Shown: positions 50,481 through 60,988 of the stretch, one piece after another
Position numbering within the stretch: position 1 is the stretch's first letter
How the letters are laid out: the number at the start of each line of letters is the position of its first letter
Assembly: GCA_019636475.1 (NCBI GenBank)
Contig: JAHBXN010000003.1
Location: 248,001-312,000 of the forward strand
Direction of reading: 5' to 3'
Source of the DNA: Phycisphaerae bacterium
GTDB taxonomy: Bacteria; Planctomycetota; Phycisphaerae; UBA1845; UTPLA1
Length of the DNA stretch: 64,000 nucleotides
Position numbers and translations under genes: made by a program
Notes under the pieces: model-generated
What the model was told of the DNA's origin: nothing
The model's input: the letters and a program-made list of their open reading frames with translations, nothing else
Database searches by the model: none

Positions 50481-52535
50481 CTATTGTGCCCGGCGCAAGG
50501 ATTCATGCATCGCCTTGGCCATGTCCGCCACCGATTGCTGCTTCTCAGCGAGCCGCCTCAGCCGCTTCGCAAGGTCGTCGGCGGGAATCTCGGACCGCTC
50601 GCGGTCGGCCTTCAGTTGTTGTGTCGCCCGGTTCACCCGAATCTGGCACGATCGCAATAGTTTCAATTCGGCCGAGCCGGGCAGCAGCGGCTGACTGCCG
50701 TCGCCGCTCTGACCGGAATCAGCCTGATCGGCAAGTTCCTCCTGCTTGCGTTCGATCGCTTCGATCATGTCACGCAGCATGGATTCGATGTCGGATTGTG
50801 TTATGCGAACGGATTCGCCCGCGTCGGCCGCCGCAAGCCGGTCGGCCACGTCCCGGGCATCGTCACGAATTTCTTCAATCATGGTTGGCAGGATCACTGT
50901 CGAACCGTCTTCCTTCAGGAGCAACAGCGTTTCTTCAGCTTGATCTCCAACCCACCGCTGCCGTTGTGATACATCCGCCAGTTCCAACTGGTCGGACCGC
51001 TTCCAGTTTGCCGCGCCGAGTTCGCCCAGCCGCGTCGTCACTTTGTTGCACTCCAGTTGACGGCTAAGCATCGCTCTGAACCGAGACTCCAGCGCCGCGA
51101 GCATCTCCTCCTGTTGCTCCTTGCGAAGCTGATCCATGCGATCTTCCAACTCCTCCTGAGCCTTCTTCAATTTCTCAACGGCCTTTTCCTGCTGTTCGAT
51201 CGCCTTGTCGGCGTTCTTTTTCTCAAGCTGATCGGCCGCGTCGCGCTGAAACGGAACCGCCTGCTGCACATCCTGCTGCCCCGGCGTGGCTTCATTCTCT
51301 CCGCCGCCATTGTCCGAATCGCCCGATTCCCGTTCCGGTGATTCGCCGGACTCCCGGCCGTCCCGACCCTGCTGACCGGCTCCGCTTTCCGCGGCCGCGC
51401 CCTTGCCACTCATTTGTTCGCCGAGTTCGGCCGTCTTCTCGGCAGTCTGGCGCTGCTCTTCCGCCTGCTCCTCCAATTGCAGCTTCCGGCGAATCTGATC
51501 GGCTCGTTGTGTCAGTTCCTCTCGTGCCGCGTTCAATGCCTCTTCCGCTTTTGATTGGGACGCCTGCGCCTCCGTTCGCGAGTTGCCACGCATAGACTTT
51601 TCAGCGGATTCCATCGCGTCGGACGCCCGTCCAAGCGATTCCGCAGCTTTCGACGCTGATGGTTCGTTTGCCGGAAAATCGTTGGAAGAACTAGCGGATT
51701 CGCTGGTTTCCGTGTCTCCCGGACGGTCCGCGCCACTGCCGACGGAGTCCACTTCCGCCAAAGACGCAACTGCCTCCGCGACTGCCTCCGTCTCGCCACG
51801 AAGCCTGGCCTGCTCCATTGCCTCGGTCGCCAGATCGCCTTCGGCTGCGGTTCGCGCGCTCGAGTCGCGTTGTCTTTTCAGCAAGTCGTCAATGCGCTGA
51901 GCGGCCGCTTCCAGTGCTTCGGCTCGTCGCTGCGCCGCGCGGACTGATTCGGCCTTTTGAATCGCCTCTTCCTGTTCCTTGATCAGCGATTCCAGCGACC
52001 GCCGGATCGCCTCCACTCGCTCGATGTCATCCTTGCGTTCATCCAGTTGACTCGGCTCCTCAACCAGCTCTTTCAAGAGCGACTGAAGCTTTGATATGAC
52101 CTCCTGTTGATCATTCGCGGCATCGGAAAGCTGGTTACTCTCGAGCTCTTTCACAATTTTCGCAATCGTGTCGCGAACCTGATCACCGCGCAGTCGACCG
52201 AGTCCGTCCAATAGGCGCGCGGCTTTATCCGGTTCGGACTTACGAAGTGCCTGGCTCAATTGGAACATCCGATCTTCAAGTCGAGTGACGCGGTCACGAA
52301 CGAGCGACTGTCTCTCAGCGAGTGACCCGGCCACGGGTTGCGATGCCGGTGCATCATCTCCGGCCGCCGGCGAAATCGGAGCGGCCAGCACCGCGAAGAC
52401 TATCAGCACTGACGACACGGCACACCCTGACCAGGACCGCACATCAGGCAACCATGCGTTGCTCCTTTGCGACCACCACTCGGCGCGCCTCAAGCGCTCC
52501 CCCTCCACCATCGTTTCGATGCCCCGCGAGATCAT
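50481..52535 (-). CDS. Exported long coiled-coil protein
   Basis: A 684-residue protein with a membrane segment near residues 38-57 (CAVSSVLIVFAVLAAPISPA), then long charged heptad-rich regions (RVTRLEDRMFQLSQALRKS, AEALEAAAQRIDDLLKRQRD, EKLKKAQEELEDRMDQLRKE) and a central acidic Ser/Gly-rich stretch (GQQGRDGRESGESPERESGD). It is likely an elongated envelope scaffold. No enzyme motif is seen. AAGGA precedes ATG 52535 by six bases, and it starts two bases after the stop of the DUF4175-like gene, so the two are coupled. Confidence 0.78.
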   Translation of the reverse strand: MISRGIETMVEGERLRRAEWWSQRSNAWLPDVRSWSGCAVSSVLIVFAVLAAPISPAAGDDAPASQPVAGSLAERQSLVRDRVTRLEDRMFQLSQALRKSEPDKAARLLDGLGRLRGDQVRDTIAKIVKELESNQLSDAANDQQEVISKLQSLLKELVEEPSQLDERKDDIERVEAIRRSLESLIKEQEEAIQKAESVRAAQRRAEALEAAAQRIDDLLKRQRDSSARTAAEGDLATEAMEQARLRGETEAVAEAVASLAEVDSVGSGADRPGDTETSESASSSNDFPANEPSASKAAESLGRASDAMESAEKSMRGNSRTEAQASQSKAEEALNAAREELTQRADQIRRKLQLEEQAEEQRQTAEKTAELGEQMSGKGAAAESGAGQQGRDGRESGESPERESGDSDNGGGENEATPGQQDVQQAVPFQRDAADQLEKKNADKAIEQQEKAVEKLKKAQEELEDRMDQLRKEQQEEMLAALESRFRAMLSRQLECNKVTTRLGELGAANWKRSDQLELADVSQRQRWVGDQAEETLLLLKEDGSTVILPTMIEEIRDDARDVADRLAAADAGESVRITQSDIESMLRDMIEAIERKQEELADQADSGQSGDGSQPLLPGSAELKLLRSCQIRVNRATQQLKADRERSEIPADDLAKRLRRLAEKQQSVADMAKAMHESLRRAQ

Positions 52536-52537
52536 GT

Positions 52538-54802
52538 CTATTCCTTTCCGGCCGGCAGAGTGGTCGAATGCCCCTCGCCGCCGAATAGCCGCTCAATTTC
52601 CCGATCCAGCGTGAGCTTGGTGTCCTCGTTGACCTCTTGTTGCAGCCGCACGACTTCCCGCAGCAGTGCGATTGCCTCATTGTATCCTTCCCATTTCAAC
52701 ATGTCGGCCAAAATGGTGTACATGCTTCGAATGATCCGGGTTTGTGCCGCCTCCACCGCCCTGGATGTTTCATCATCAAACGCATCTCGAAGGCGCTCGA
52801 GTAGCTCGGCAGCCTCGCCAATTTCAGACGTCGCCAGCGATCGCAACGGCGCGAGCACGCCGTTTTGCAGTCGCCGGCGCACCTGCGGAGTCGCGAGGCC
52901 GTTGATATCCAACTCGTCAAATATCTGCTGAAACTGCCTCGCAACGGTGCGAACGCGGTTGATCTGCTGCCGCTGAGTTCTCGCCTCCTGGCCATATCGA
53001 AGCGAACGCTCCGCCGATAACGCATCGGCCCCCGCGACATCGCGCAGATCCATGACGCGCCGATTTAGCTGCTCCTGCGCCTTGATGATCTGCTCGAACT
53101 CACGGCGCCACTCATTCTCCCGGCGGCCTAATTCGGCCAGTAACTCCTCCGCCGTCACGACGCGCAGCGTATAACGGACCGATTCACCCAGATTCGCTGC
53201 TGCGGCCGGGTCGGTCGCGTCAGAATGTTCGCCCGGCGTGACTGTGGCATCACGGCTCGCGTCCGGATTGGCGACCGGCGTCGGTGGCTGATAATCGCGG
53301 CCCCGCGCATACAGTGTGATCTGATCGCCTGGCGACAATGTCAACGGCGCCAGCGGAAGTTCATGCCGCACTTCGTACCGCGTCTGCCGAGCCGTGAATC
53401 GGGGTAGCGACTCCGCCGTTTCAGAATTCGAGATGTCTTTTCCATTCGGTCGCACGACTTGAACAAGTTCCACTGACTCAATGCCGAGGTTGTCCTCGCA
53501 CTCCACTCGAATCGGCAACTGTGCGCCACTCACGACCATCTCGCCGACCCCCGGCATCGTCATCCGCACTTTCGGAGGAGAATCTGCCGTCGGATTGATT
53601 GAGAAAGTCACGGGCGACCGATCGTCGAGACCATCCATATCCAGCAGATCGAAGTAATAGGTCGCGCGTCGCTCGGGCTCAAACCGCGCTTCAAGGCTTG
53701 TGCCTTCGGTCAGGTTCACCGTCGCCACCGGTTGATCATCCGAGCGGCTCTTCAATACCGCTCGCGCCAGCGGCTTGTTCGCTACGGCTTCAATCCGAAC
53801 AGCCGACCCGCGCAGCACATCCGCGGTTGACTGGCTCGCTTCCAGAACAAAAGGCGCCTGCTCCGAATAGGCCGGCGGAACAATCTCGACGCGCGCCGAG
53901 CGAATCGAAGGTCGAATCACCGCATCAACCGTGTACCATTCTGTTCGATCATCGACTCCCCATTGATCGACTACAAACCGGAATCGCATCGCCTGAGTAA
54001 GCGAGCCGAAGTCAAGAATGAAACGGTCTTCACCCAGCCGGTCCATGTCCCGTTCGCTTCGAGCGCCGGACGCCAGTTCGAATTCGGCCAGCAGCCTGCT
54101 CGGCCGGCCTTCGAGTGCTCGCGCCACGATCCGCAACTCATCGCCGATGGGCCATCGAAGGTGCCCGCTTTCGGAAAACCCTTCCGCCACAATCCGTGTT
54201 GTCACCGGCCACGGCGTATCACGAAGAAGCCAGTTCCGTTGGAGATAGACCGACATCAAACCCGGCATCAGCGAGAACGCGGCCGTCGCCGCGAGGAGCG
54301 TCGCCATCGCCAGAGCCAAGCGCCGTCGAAACTGCGTCCGCTCTAGAATTTGATCGAAGCGAATACCCTCGAAGGTTGCGAGGCTTTCGCGAAACAGCTC
54401 TGCGACCAGCGCCGGTGAATTGCGATGGGGGTTGATCGCCGACCCCGTGGCGAACGCGACCGCCGAAACTATCCGATCCGCATAGGCCCTGTGCTTCCGT
54501 TCGACAACCGCCGCCACCTCATTGACATCGATCCTCCGCCGGAACGGTCGAATCACAAGCCGCCCGAATTGGTGGACCACGACCCCGAGCACGATGGCAA
54601 GAAGCGCCACTCTCGGACCAAACCCAAGCGCCAGAATTCGATCAAGGACAAACTGCACGGTGCATAGGGCGACGAGCCCGCCGAAACAGAGCGCCGCCCC
54701 CTCAAACAGCACACGCCGTCGAATCGCAGAGCCCAGCCGATCCAGCGGCGCGACGATCTTCCGTCGAACGTTCGTGCTCAGTTGTTCGAGGCTCTCATTC
54801 AC
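52538..54802 (-). CDS. DUF4175-like large membrane protein
   Basis: A 754-residue protein. Two membrane helices near the N-terminus (LFEGAALCFGGLVALCTVQF, VALLAIVLGVVVHQFGRLVI) and one later (LALAMATLLAATAAFSLMPG, about 170-190) precede a beta-rich exterior (RVEIVPPAYSEQ, VTFSINPTADSPPKVRM, QLPIRVECEDNLGIESVELV). The C-terminal third is coiled-coil (EFEQIIKAQEQLNRRVMDLR). This domain order matches what I know of DUF4175-type proteins, whose role is unclear. It directly precedes the coiled-coil gene, and may form a complex with it. Confidence 0.8.
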   Translation of the reverse strand: MNESLEQLSTNVRRKIVAPLDRLGSAIRRRVLFEGAALCFGGLVALCTVQFVLDRILALGFGPRVALLAIVLGVVVHQFGRLVIRPFRRRIDVNEVAAVVERKHRAYADRIVSAVAFATGSAINPHRNSPALVAELFRESLATFEGIRFDQILERTQFRRRLALAMATLLAATAAFSLMPGLMSVYLQRNWLLRDTPWPVTTRIVAEGFSESGHLRWPIGDELRIVARALEGRPSRLLAEFELASGARSERDMDRLGEDRFILDFGSLTQAMRFRFVVDQWGVDDRTEWYTVDAVIRPSIRSARVEIVPPAYSEQAPFVLEASQSTADVLRGSAVRIEAVANKPLARAVLKSRSDDQPVATVNLTEGTSLEARFEPERRATYYFDLLDMDGLDDRSPVTFSINPTADSPPKVRMTMPGVGEMVVSGAQLPIRVECEDNLGIESVELVQVVRPNGKDISNSETAESLPRFTARQTRYEVRHELPLAPLTLSPGDQITLYARGRDYQPPTPVANPDASRDATVTPGEHSDATDPAAAANLGESVRYTLRVVTAEELLAELGRRENEWRREFEQIIKAQEQLNRRVMDLRDVAGADALSAERSLRYGQEARTQRQQINRVRTVARQFQQIFDELDINGLATPQVRRRLQNGVLAPLRSLATSEIGEAAELLERLRDAFDDETSRAVEAAQTRIIRSMYTILADMLKWEGYNEAIALLREVVRLQQEVNEDTKLTLDREIERLFGGEGHSTTLPAGKE

Positions 54803-54889
54803 GTCAATAATCGTCCCTTCAGGCTCAGCACGAGCCGCCCGACCGTCGCGAGCTGTCGAGCCGGCAATTCGCCGGGTAATCGCGCTGTC

Positions 54890-57424
54890 TCATAGCAAAC
54901 GGGCTTTCTTTCGCAATGCCCACTCGACCAGCAGCAGACCGACCAGGACGGACATGACCGTCGAGTTATCCCACAACGGGCGCGGACGGCCGCGCACCGT
55001 GAATGTGCGGCCCATGTCCGGAAGCAGCTTTGGAAGCGAGCCTGTCTCGTCGACCTCGTAAAACCCGCTTCGCCCGCCGACCGCTGACACCAGTTCCTGT
55101 ATCGCCGACCGATCTAACGCCGTTTCTCGCAATTCAATATCCGACGGCGACACGGTGATCTCACGTTCAATCGTCCGATCGGCGTCCGATGCAGCGCCCC
55201 CGATCGAGCCGGGCAGTTTTACCGCCAACCTGTGCATGCCCACTGAGTCCGCTGCGAAGCGGCCCTCGTAAAAGCCTTCGCGACCGACAATCGGTGATAG
55301 CTCGATTGTCCGAGACGTCAGCGATGAATCTGCCGCGCCATTCACTCTTTCCGATTCGGGTGTCGTCGTGCGGCTCGATGCGGCCGACACCTCCAACTCC
55401 AGCTCCGGCACGAGCAACGGCTTGAACTGCTCATCGAGCGCGCGGAGCGTTACCACGACGGTCTCGCCCTGCTCGAATTCCTCTTTCGTCGTCAGAAGCT
55501 GACCCCGGGCGCGCCCGCCGAGAAGTTTCCCTTCGACGAGAAATCGAAGCGTCTGAATCCAGAAACGGTTGAAATGCCGCTCGTTCGCACGGCGCCATCG
55601 CCACGTTGAATTGATGCCGAGCCATGCGGTCCGCCCCGTTCCGACATACTGCGTCGCGAACAACACATGCTGTCCAAAGGCGTTTGCCATGCGTGGATTT
55701 GAGTGTCTCATCAATACGCGGGCGACTGATTTTTCGCGTCGAACCGGATAATGCCAGTAGACTTGTCCCAGAGACGACCAGATCGATCGGGTTTCCAGCG
55801 GGCTGTCGGATTGCCGCAGGATCGGATCGCCGATCGCGTCGTCGGGGATCAGAATGGGCCAGGCTCGCGATTGATAATGCCCCAGTTCGTTGATGACCAG
55901 TTCCGCCTCTGGATCGACCGCTACCGGCAACGTCTCGATCAACGATCGGAGATTCTCATTCTTCAGAAACCGGCCAGTGAACTTGTTCCCCGCCGCATAA
56001 AGAAGGCCACCGCCATAATCCGAGACATAGGCCGCAACCAAACTGCCCCAGGTCGGTCCGAACTCCGTCGGATCGCAATCCATCATGATGATTGCATCGT
56101 AAAGATTCAGTTCCTCCGGCGTCTCCGGCAATTGAGTGATCACTGAATTGCCATCACGCACCGCCTTGGAATCTGCCGACTGAAGCCAGGACGACAAATT
56201 AACCGTTGGGTCCCGCTCAAACATGCGAGAAAGAAACCGGTAGTCATAGCTCGGCGAACCGGCGATAAGCAGCACGCGCATCTGGTCGTCGAGAATCCGA
56301 ACCGCGGGTGAGAGTTCGCGCTCATTGTCGGACGTCACCGATTCGTACGCCAATGGTTCGATTCGGGCGATATAGCGCACCGTTCCGGGGTCCTTGACCT
56401 TTCGTTCAAAAACCGCCGGGGCGAACTTCCCGTCCGCGCCAGGCACGAGCGTCCGCGTTTCAACCAGTTCGCGGCTCTTGCCGTCCAGCTGCTCGAAGAG
56501 CTCCAGGCGAATTTGCTGATCATTCACGCCGCGCGCATCGACTCGCACCGTTACATCAAACGGATCGTTCTTGAACGCCGACCGCGCTGCCGCAATCTGC
56601 ACTACCCGTGCATTGACCGGCTCCGCCGGATCGCCAATTCCCACCGCGTACAACGGAATATCGCGCCCGGCGAGAAATCGACCGACGTTGCCCGTCCACT
56701 CGCCGTGATTGAACCGGCCGTCCGTCAGGAGCACGATGCCCGCAATCGGCGCTCCCGCGCACGCATCGACCGCCCCGCGAATGGCTGCGCCGACGTCGGT
56801 CGCAGGTTCGGCCGCCGTCAGCTTCAATGCGCCGGAGGTCAGAGATTCACGCCGAGAACCGGCCGCTGCGTCTCCACCGTCGGGCTGAGCCGTCGCACGC
56901 CGAATCTCTCCGCGATAGGTCAGCGAATCTCCGAAGGAAAAGAGTTTGACCGAGTTTTCGGCGGCCAGCAGGCGCAACAGCCCCCGGCTGCCGCTCGTCA
57001 GAAGTCGCTCTCCGACCGCGCTTCTCAAAATCCCGTCGTCCGCGATCTCCCCGACCACTCGCACGACGCGACGGGCGTCAGCATCGTTTCGATACGAATC
57101 GTGCAGCGACATGCTTGCCGAGTCGTCGATCAGCACGATGGTCTGCGCATCGATTCGCCGATGTTCGTATCGAACGATGACCGGCTCGAGTCCGATTAAC
57201 CCCAGCATCAGCAACACGATCACCCGCGCCGCCGCTAGACTCCAACGCATGCCCTTCGAGAGTGTCCCACGCGCTTCGCGCCGATACATCCACCAAACGG
57301 CGTAAATCGCAAGTGCCGAGAGGATTCCGCCGATAAGCAGCGCGTTGTCCGCTGACCATCGCGCCAGTTCAATGCGCGATTCAGAAGACACCGTCGAGAC
57401 TTCCTGTGCGAACATCAATCCCAT
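54890..57424 (-). CDS. Large vWA-domain membrane protein
   Basis: An 844-residue protein with two N-terminal membrane helices (NALLIGGILSALAIYAVWWM, ARVIVLLMLGLIGLEPVIV), then a vWA domain whose metal site (MIDAS) begins VLIDDSASMSL (DxSxS). GIVLLTDGRFNHGEW and PLYAVGIGDP belong to the same fold. A central glutamine-amidotransferase-like part (RVLLIAGSPSYDYRFLSR, GGGLLYAAGNKF) and a membrane segment near the end (WDNSTVMSVLVGLLLVEWAL) complete it. Members occur beside MoxR and DUF58 genes. Function is unknown; a metal-dependent adhesion or scaffold role is inferred. Confidence 0.83.
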   Translation of the reverse strand: MGLMFAQEVSTVSSESRIELARWSADNALLIGGILSALAIYAVWWMYRREARGTLSKGMRWSLAAARVIVLLMLGLIGLEPVIVRYEHRRIDAQTIVLIDDSASMSLHDSYRNDADARRVVRVVGEIADDGILRSAVGERLLTSGSRGLLRLLAAENSVKLFSFGDSLTYRGEIRRATAQPDGGDAAAGSRRESLTSGALKLTAAEPATDVGAAIRGAVDACAGAPIAGIVLLTDGRFNHGEWTGNVGRFLAGRDIPLYAVGIGDPAEPVNARVVQIAAARSAFKNDPFDVTVRVDARGVNDQQIRLELFEQLDGKSRELVETRTLVPGADGKFAPAVFERKVKDPGTVRYIARIEPLAYESVTSDNERELSPAVRILDDQMRVLLIAGSPSYDYRFLSRMFERDPTVNLSSWLQSADSKAVRDGNSVITQLPETPEELNLYDAIIMMDCDPTEFGPTWGSLVAAYVSDYGGGLLYAAGNKFTGRFLKNENLRSLIETLPVAVDPEAELVINELGHYQSRAWPILIPDDAIGDPILRQSDSPLETRSIWSSLGQVYWHYPVRREKSVARVLMRHSNPRMANAFGQHVLFATQYVGTGRTAWLGINSTWRWRRANERHFNRFWIQTLRFLVEGKLLGGRARGQLLTTKEEFEQGETVVVTLRALDEQFKPLLVPELELEVSAASSRTTTPESERVNGAADSSLTSRTIELSPIVGREGFYEGRFAADSVGMHRLAVKLPGSIGGAASDADRTIEREITVSPSDIELRETALDRSAIQELVSAVGGRSGFYEVDETGSLPKLLPDMGRTFTVRGRPRPLWDNSTVMSVLVGLLLVEWALRKKARLL

Positions 57425-57486
57425 GAAACCAACTATTCCCTAAGCACGCCGGATCCCATCGTGAAACGCCCGTTGGATCAAGCGAT

Positions 57487-59853
57487 TCAACCGCGCGTCC
57501 CGAACCACCACGCCAACCCCTGTTCGAACATCAACACAATTCCCGCCGCCAGCAACAGCGGCCACCAGTATTCGATCCGACTCGTGGCGGACTGACTTTC
57601 CAGTGCCGACAGGTCGCCCACATACTCAAACGGAAGCTCTTCAACCAGAGCGGACTGTAGCTCGGACCGGCTCGCCATGCCCAGATTCGATTCGGCGGGG
57701 TCCGGATTCACTGCCGCATAATGGATCGAAGCCGGGCCACTGCCGCTCGGCGTCAGCAGAATCCGACAAAGCCCAGGCTCGTCCGTTTCGCGAAACTCGA
57801 AATTACGTCCCGATCCGGCGCTCGTGGCCGTTAGCGTGACCGCGGGCCGCATCGGATAGCTCGGCGGCTCAAGAATTGAGCGATCCTCAAATCGCCCCGC
57901 GTCCAGCTCGAACGTTACCGGCTGCCCCACCGTAACCTGGCCGGCGGCCGTCGCCGTTTTTGCACAGTACTGAACAAGTTCCAACATCATCGGCAGATAG
58001 CTGAAATTCGAGGCCCAGTCATTCCAGTCCTGGTCAACCGTCGTCGCGATAAACACCGTGATTCCGCGACCAAGGCGCCGCTGGACGATCGCCGGCGACT
58101 CATCCGGATCACTGAATCGGGCCAGAACCCGAACCGGCGAAGCCGCACCGGCTCGATCAAGTGTGCCGTCATTGGCGGATTCCTCGGTCGCCGTTGCGGT
58201 CCCGTGGACAGGTTGGCTGCTCGGCGAAGTGTCTGATTCGTCGTTTGCCGCGCTCGACAGGAAGGCTCGCACCTTCACCTGTCGAAGCAATGATGCCAGC
58301 GGCCCGTCAAACGCCCGCAGCATTGGATTGTTGACGTTCCACCGTCCGAATGTCACCGGTTCGACACCTGCCGGAGCCTGCGTCGTATCGAGCAGCCTCA
58401 CCGGCATCAACCCATCGCCACTGCGATATAGTGCGTCGTTGTAGTAATCGATATCAATCTGTGCGCCGCCGAATATCGCCAGCCCGCCGCCGCCGCGCAC
58501 ATATTCCTCCAGCATGCGCGCCGCGGATGGCGTCATCCTCGCGACATTGGCCAGCACGACGACGTGGTAGCGAGACAGATCGGCTGAGTCGAGTTCCGGC
58601 TCTTCGATGATGGTCAGGTCATTGCCGCTGGCCGCACGCCCCGCCGGGCGGAGCGCCGTCCGCAGAAGATAGACCTCGTCTCGAAAGCTGTCGCTGCTGG
58701 GCTCTCCGTTGACGATCAGAATCTGGATCGCCGGGAGCACTTCGAGCGCCACCGCCCGGCGATCGTCGATCCGAACACCGTTGCCGAATCGCTCGGCGCC
58801 AGCCAGCTCGACCTGAACGTAGTTCGCGCCATCGTTCGGAAACGTGACCTCAAAGGGTTCGCGCACCACCTGGCCGGCCGGCACGCGACCGACGATGACG
58901 GGCGGCAGCCGGCTGTCCGCAATCGAGATGTTTAACTCCACCTGCTCAATTGCGTCGGACGAATAGTTCGCGACAGCCGCCTCAAACCGCGTCGGCACGC
59001 CTGCCACCGTCTGGGGCCTGAGTGGCCTCAAATCCAGCAAGGCTGCGTTCTCCGCCGAGGCGTCGCCAACATTCACTAGAACGAGATTGATCGGGACGCC
59101 GCCACGTGACAGTGCCGTGAGCGGAGCAGTGATGTTTACAGGCTTGTCCTGGGCATCGTCCGGGGCCGGAGGCAGAATCCAGTCCACTCGCTGAAAATCG
59201 CTGATGACGTAGATGGCGTGATTCGCCTCGGTCGGCGTACGCGCGATCACATCCGCCACTGCCGCGAGCGCGACATCCATCTGCGACCGACGCGCCGAGG
59301 GTCGAGCGCCGTTCAGACGGTTTCGAAGCTGATCCAGCGAATCGTCGCTCAGGGACGCGAGCGCCACCAGAGGCTCGCGCGGAGCGCTCGTCAGATAGAG
59401 CGTCAGCGGATCCCGCGGCGATTCACTCGCAAACCACCTGGCAAGCTGCAATGCGGCATCACATGCCTGATCGAAGACTGCGCGGCTGTCCCCTGTCGAA
59501 CTTCCCCTGGACTGATAGCCCATCGAGAAAGAGTCATCCACCACGATGATGCGCTCCGTACGACCGGACGCGCCAATCATCCCCGCGACAAACCCCGGCC
59601 GCACGAACGGACGCATCATCATGAAGGCGATCAGAAAAACGGCCAGGCAACGAAGCGCGAGCAACAGCCATTGCTCCAACCGGACCCGGCGACGATTCTG
59701 CCGCTCTGCGTCCAGCAGAAAATCCATCGCCGCCCAGCGAATCCGGCGAAACCGTCGCTTTGCAAGAATATGAATCAGGATGGGGCCGGCCACTGCACCG
59801 GCGCCGGCCGCCATCGTCGGATTCATCAGGAAGCTGGACAACCACCCAATCAA
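57487..59853 (-). CDS. BatA-type vWA membrane protein
   Basis: A 788-residue protein. The N-terminal BatA signature is clear: PILIHILAKRRFRRIRWAAM and RRVRLEQWLLLALRCLAVFL, with two membrane helices. The vWA MIDAS loop follows (VVDDSFSMGYQSR). Later regions hold a GATase1-like section (GGGLAIFGGAQIDIDYYN) and a C-terminal membrane helix (WWPLLLAAGIVLMFEQGL). The Bat proteins were named for Bacteroides aerotolerance; the general role is thought to involve complexes assembled with MoxR ATPases. It overlaps nothing and lies 62 bases upstream of the second vWA gene. Confidence 0.87.
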   Translation of the reverse strand: MIGWLSSFLMNPTMAAGAGAVAGPILIHILAKRRFRRIRWAAMDFLLDAERQNRRRVRLEQWLLLALRCLAVFLIAFMMMRPFVRPGFVAGMIGASGRTERIIVVDDSFSMGYQSRGSSTGDSRAVFDQACDAALQLARWFASESPRDPLTLYLTSAPREPLVALASLSDDSLDQLRNRLNGARPSARRSQMDVALAAVADVIARTPTEANHAIYVISDFQRVDWILPPAPDDAQDKPVNITAPLTALSRGGVPINLVLVNVGDASAENAALLDLRPLRPQTVAGVPTRFEAAVANYSSDAIEQVELNISIADSRLPPVIVGRVPAGQVVREPFEVTFPNDGANYVQVELAGAERFGNGVRIDDRRAVALEVLPAIQILIVNGEPSSDSFRDEVYLLRTALRPAGRAASGNDLTIIEEPELDSADLSRYHVVVLANVARMTPSAARMLEEYVRGGGGLAIFGGAQIDIDYYNDALYRSGDGLMPVRLLDTTQAPAGVEPVTFGRWNVNNPMLRAFDGPLASLLRQVKVRAFLSSAANDESDTSPSSQPVHGTATATEESANDGTLDRAGAASPVRVLARFSDPDESPAIVQRRLGRGITVFIATTVDQDWNDWASNFSYLPMMLELVQYCAKTATAAGQVTVGQPVTFELDAGRFEDRSILEPPSYPMRPAVTLTATSAGSGRNFEFRETDEPGLCRILLTPSGSGPASIHYAAVNPDPAESNLGMASRSELQSALVEELPFEYVGDLSALESQSATSRIEYWWPLLLAAGIVLMFEQGLAWWFGTRG

Positions 59854-59956
59854 GGATCGCGCTCCTTCGCCATTTACGTTCTCTCCGGCAGGTCGATCGT
59901 GCCGGTCGAGTCATTGGACGCACTGATTTAAGCGCGTACCGTGTCGCGGCGCATTC

Positions 59957-60943
59957 TCAATTTTTCGTCTTCATCCGCTTCATCCGCGCCGCGAGGAATC
60001 CGCGCAGCGCCACATCCAGGGGATCCATCGTCGAGAGTTCCACGAATTCGATTCTGCTGTTCGTACAGCGTGACCGCAATCGTGAAATATGGGCATCAAG
60101 CGCCGACAAATAGCCGCGTCGAAGTGTCTGCGGATCGACGAGCGTATGCAGGTCGGGGGATTCAATGCCCTCGAACAGCGTGTTATCCTGAAAGGGAAAC
60201 TCCCTTTCGTCATAATCGAGGACATGAAGGACCAGCACTTCATGATTTGCGAACCGAATGCGCTCCAGCGCCGACGCGATGTCCTCGGCATCAGCCAGAA
60301 GGTCGGAAATGACGATGACCAGACTTCGACGAGCCAGCTTTCCAGTGAGATCGGCGAACAGCCGTTTTCCGTTGGTCCCGTGCTCGAGCCGCGCACGGTC
60401 GATTTGATCGATCAACTCTCTGAGGTGCACCTGATTCGAAAGTGCCGGCATGTTGACACGTACTTCATCGTCAAACAGAACGAGTCCCGCGGCATCCTGC
60501 TGATGCACCATCAGGTATCCGAGCGAGGCCGCCAGCGTCGCGGCATACTCAAACTTGGTCATTCGGCCTTCCGACAGGTCCTGCTCCGGATAACGCATTG
60601 AAGCCGAGCAATCGAGCAGAAGGTGCGCGCGCAGGTTCGTTTCCTCTTCGTATTGCTTCACGAAGAACCGATCAGAGCGGCCGTACACGCGCCAGTCGAG
60701 ATGCCGCAGGTCGTCGCCGGGAGAGTATTCCTTGTACTGCGCGAATTCGACTGAATAGCCCTGATACGGGCTGCGATGCATGCCGCTGATGAAACCTTCC
60801 ACCACATGGCGCGCGCGAAGCTCCAGATCGCCGATCCTCGCAAGCACATCAGGTCGAAGGTATTTCAGGGCGGTCGTTTCGTTCATTGTCTCACTCGCGG
60901 CTTCAACGTCGTCTGCATCCCATGTCGAATCCGACTGAGGCAT
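59957..60943 (-). CDS. DUF58-domain protein
   Basis: A 328-residue DUF58 protein with a vWA-like fold. Signatures are RHVVEGFISGMHRSPYQGYS, EYSPGDDLRHLDWRVYGRSD and the MIDAS-like LLDCSASMRYPEQ. DUF58 proteins are nearly always encoded beside MoxR AAA ATPases, as here, and are thought to be their substrate or partner in the cytoplasm. The start may be ATG 60943 or 60886. The gene lies 45 bases downstream of moxR. Confidence 0.92.
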   Translation of the reverse strand: MPQSDSTWDADDVEAASETMNETTALKYLRPDVLARIGDLELRARHVVEGFISGMHRSPYQGYSVEFAQYKEYSPGDDLRHLDWRVYGRSDRFFVKQYEEETNLRAHLLLDCSASMRYPEQDLSEGRMTKFEYAATLAASLGYLMVHQQDAAGLVLFDDEVRVNMPALSNQVHLRELIDQIDRARLEHGTNGKRLFADLTGKLARRSLVIVISDLLADAEDIASALERIRFANHEVLVLHVLDYDEREFPFQDNTLFEGIESPDLHTLVDPQTLRRGYLSALDAHISRLRSRCTNSRIEFVELSTMDPLDVALRGFLAARMKRMKTKN

Positions 60944-60988
60944 TCGCGCCCAAACGCGCCGATTCCCGTCAACTTGCTGGCGCGACGG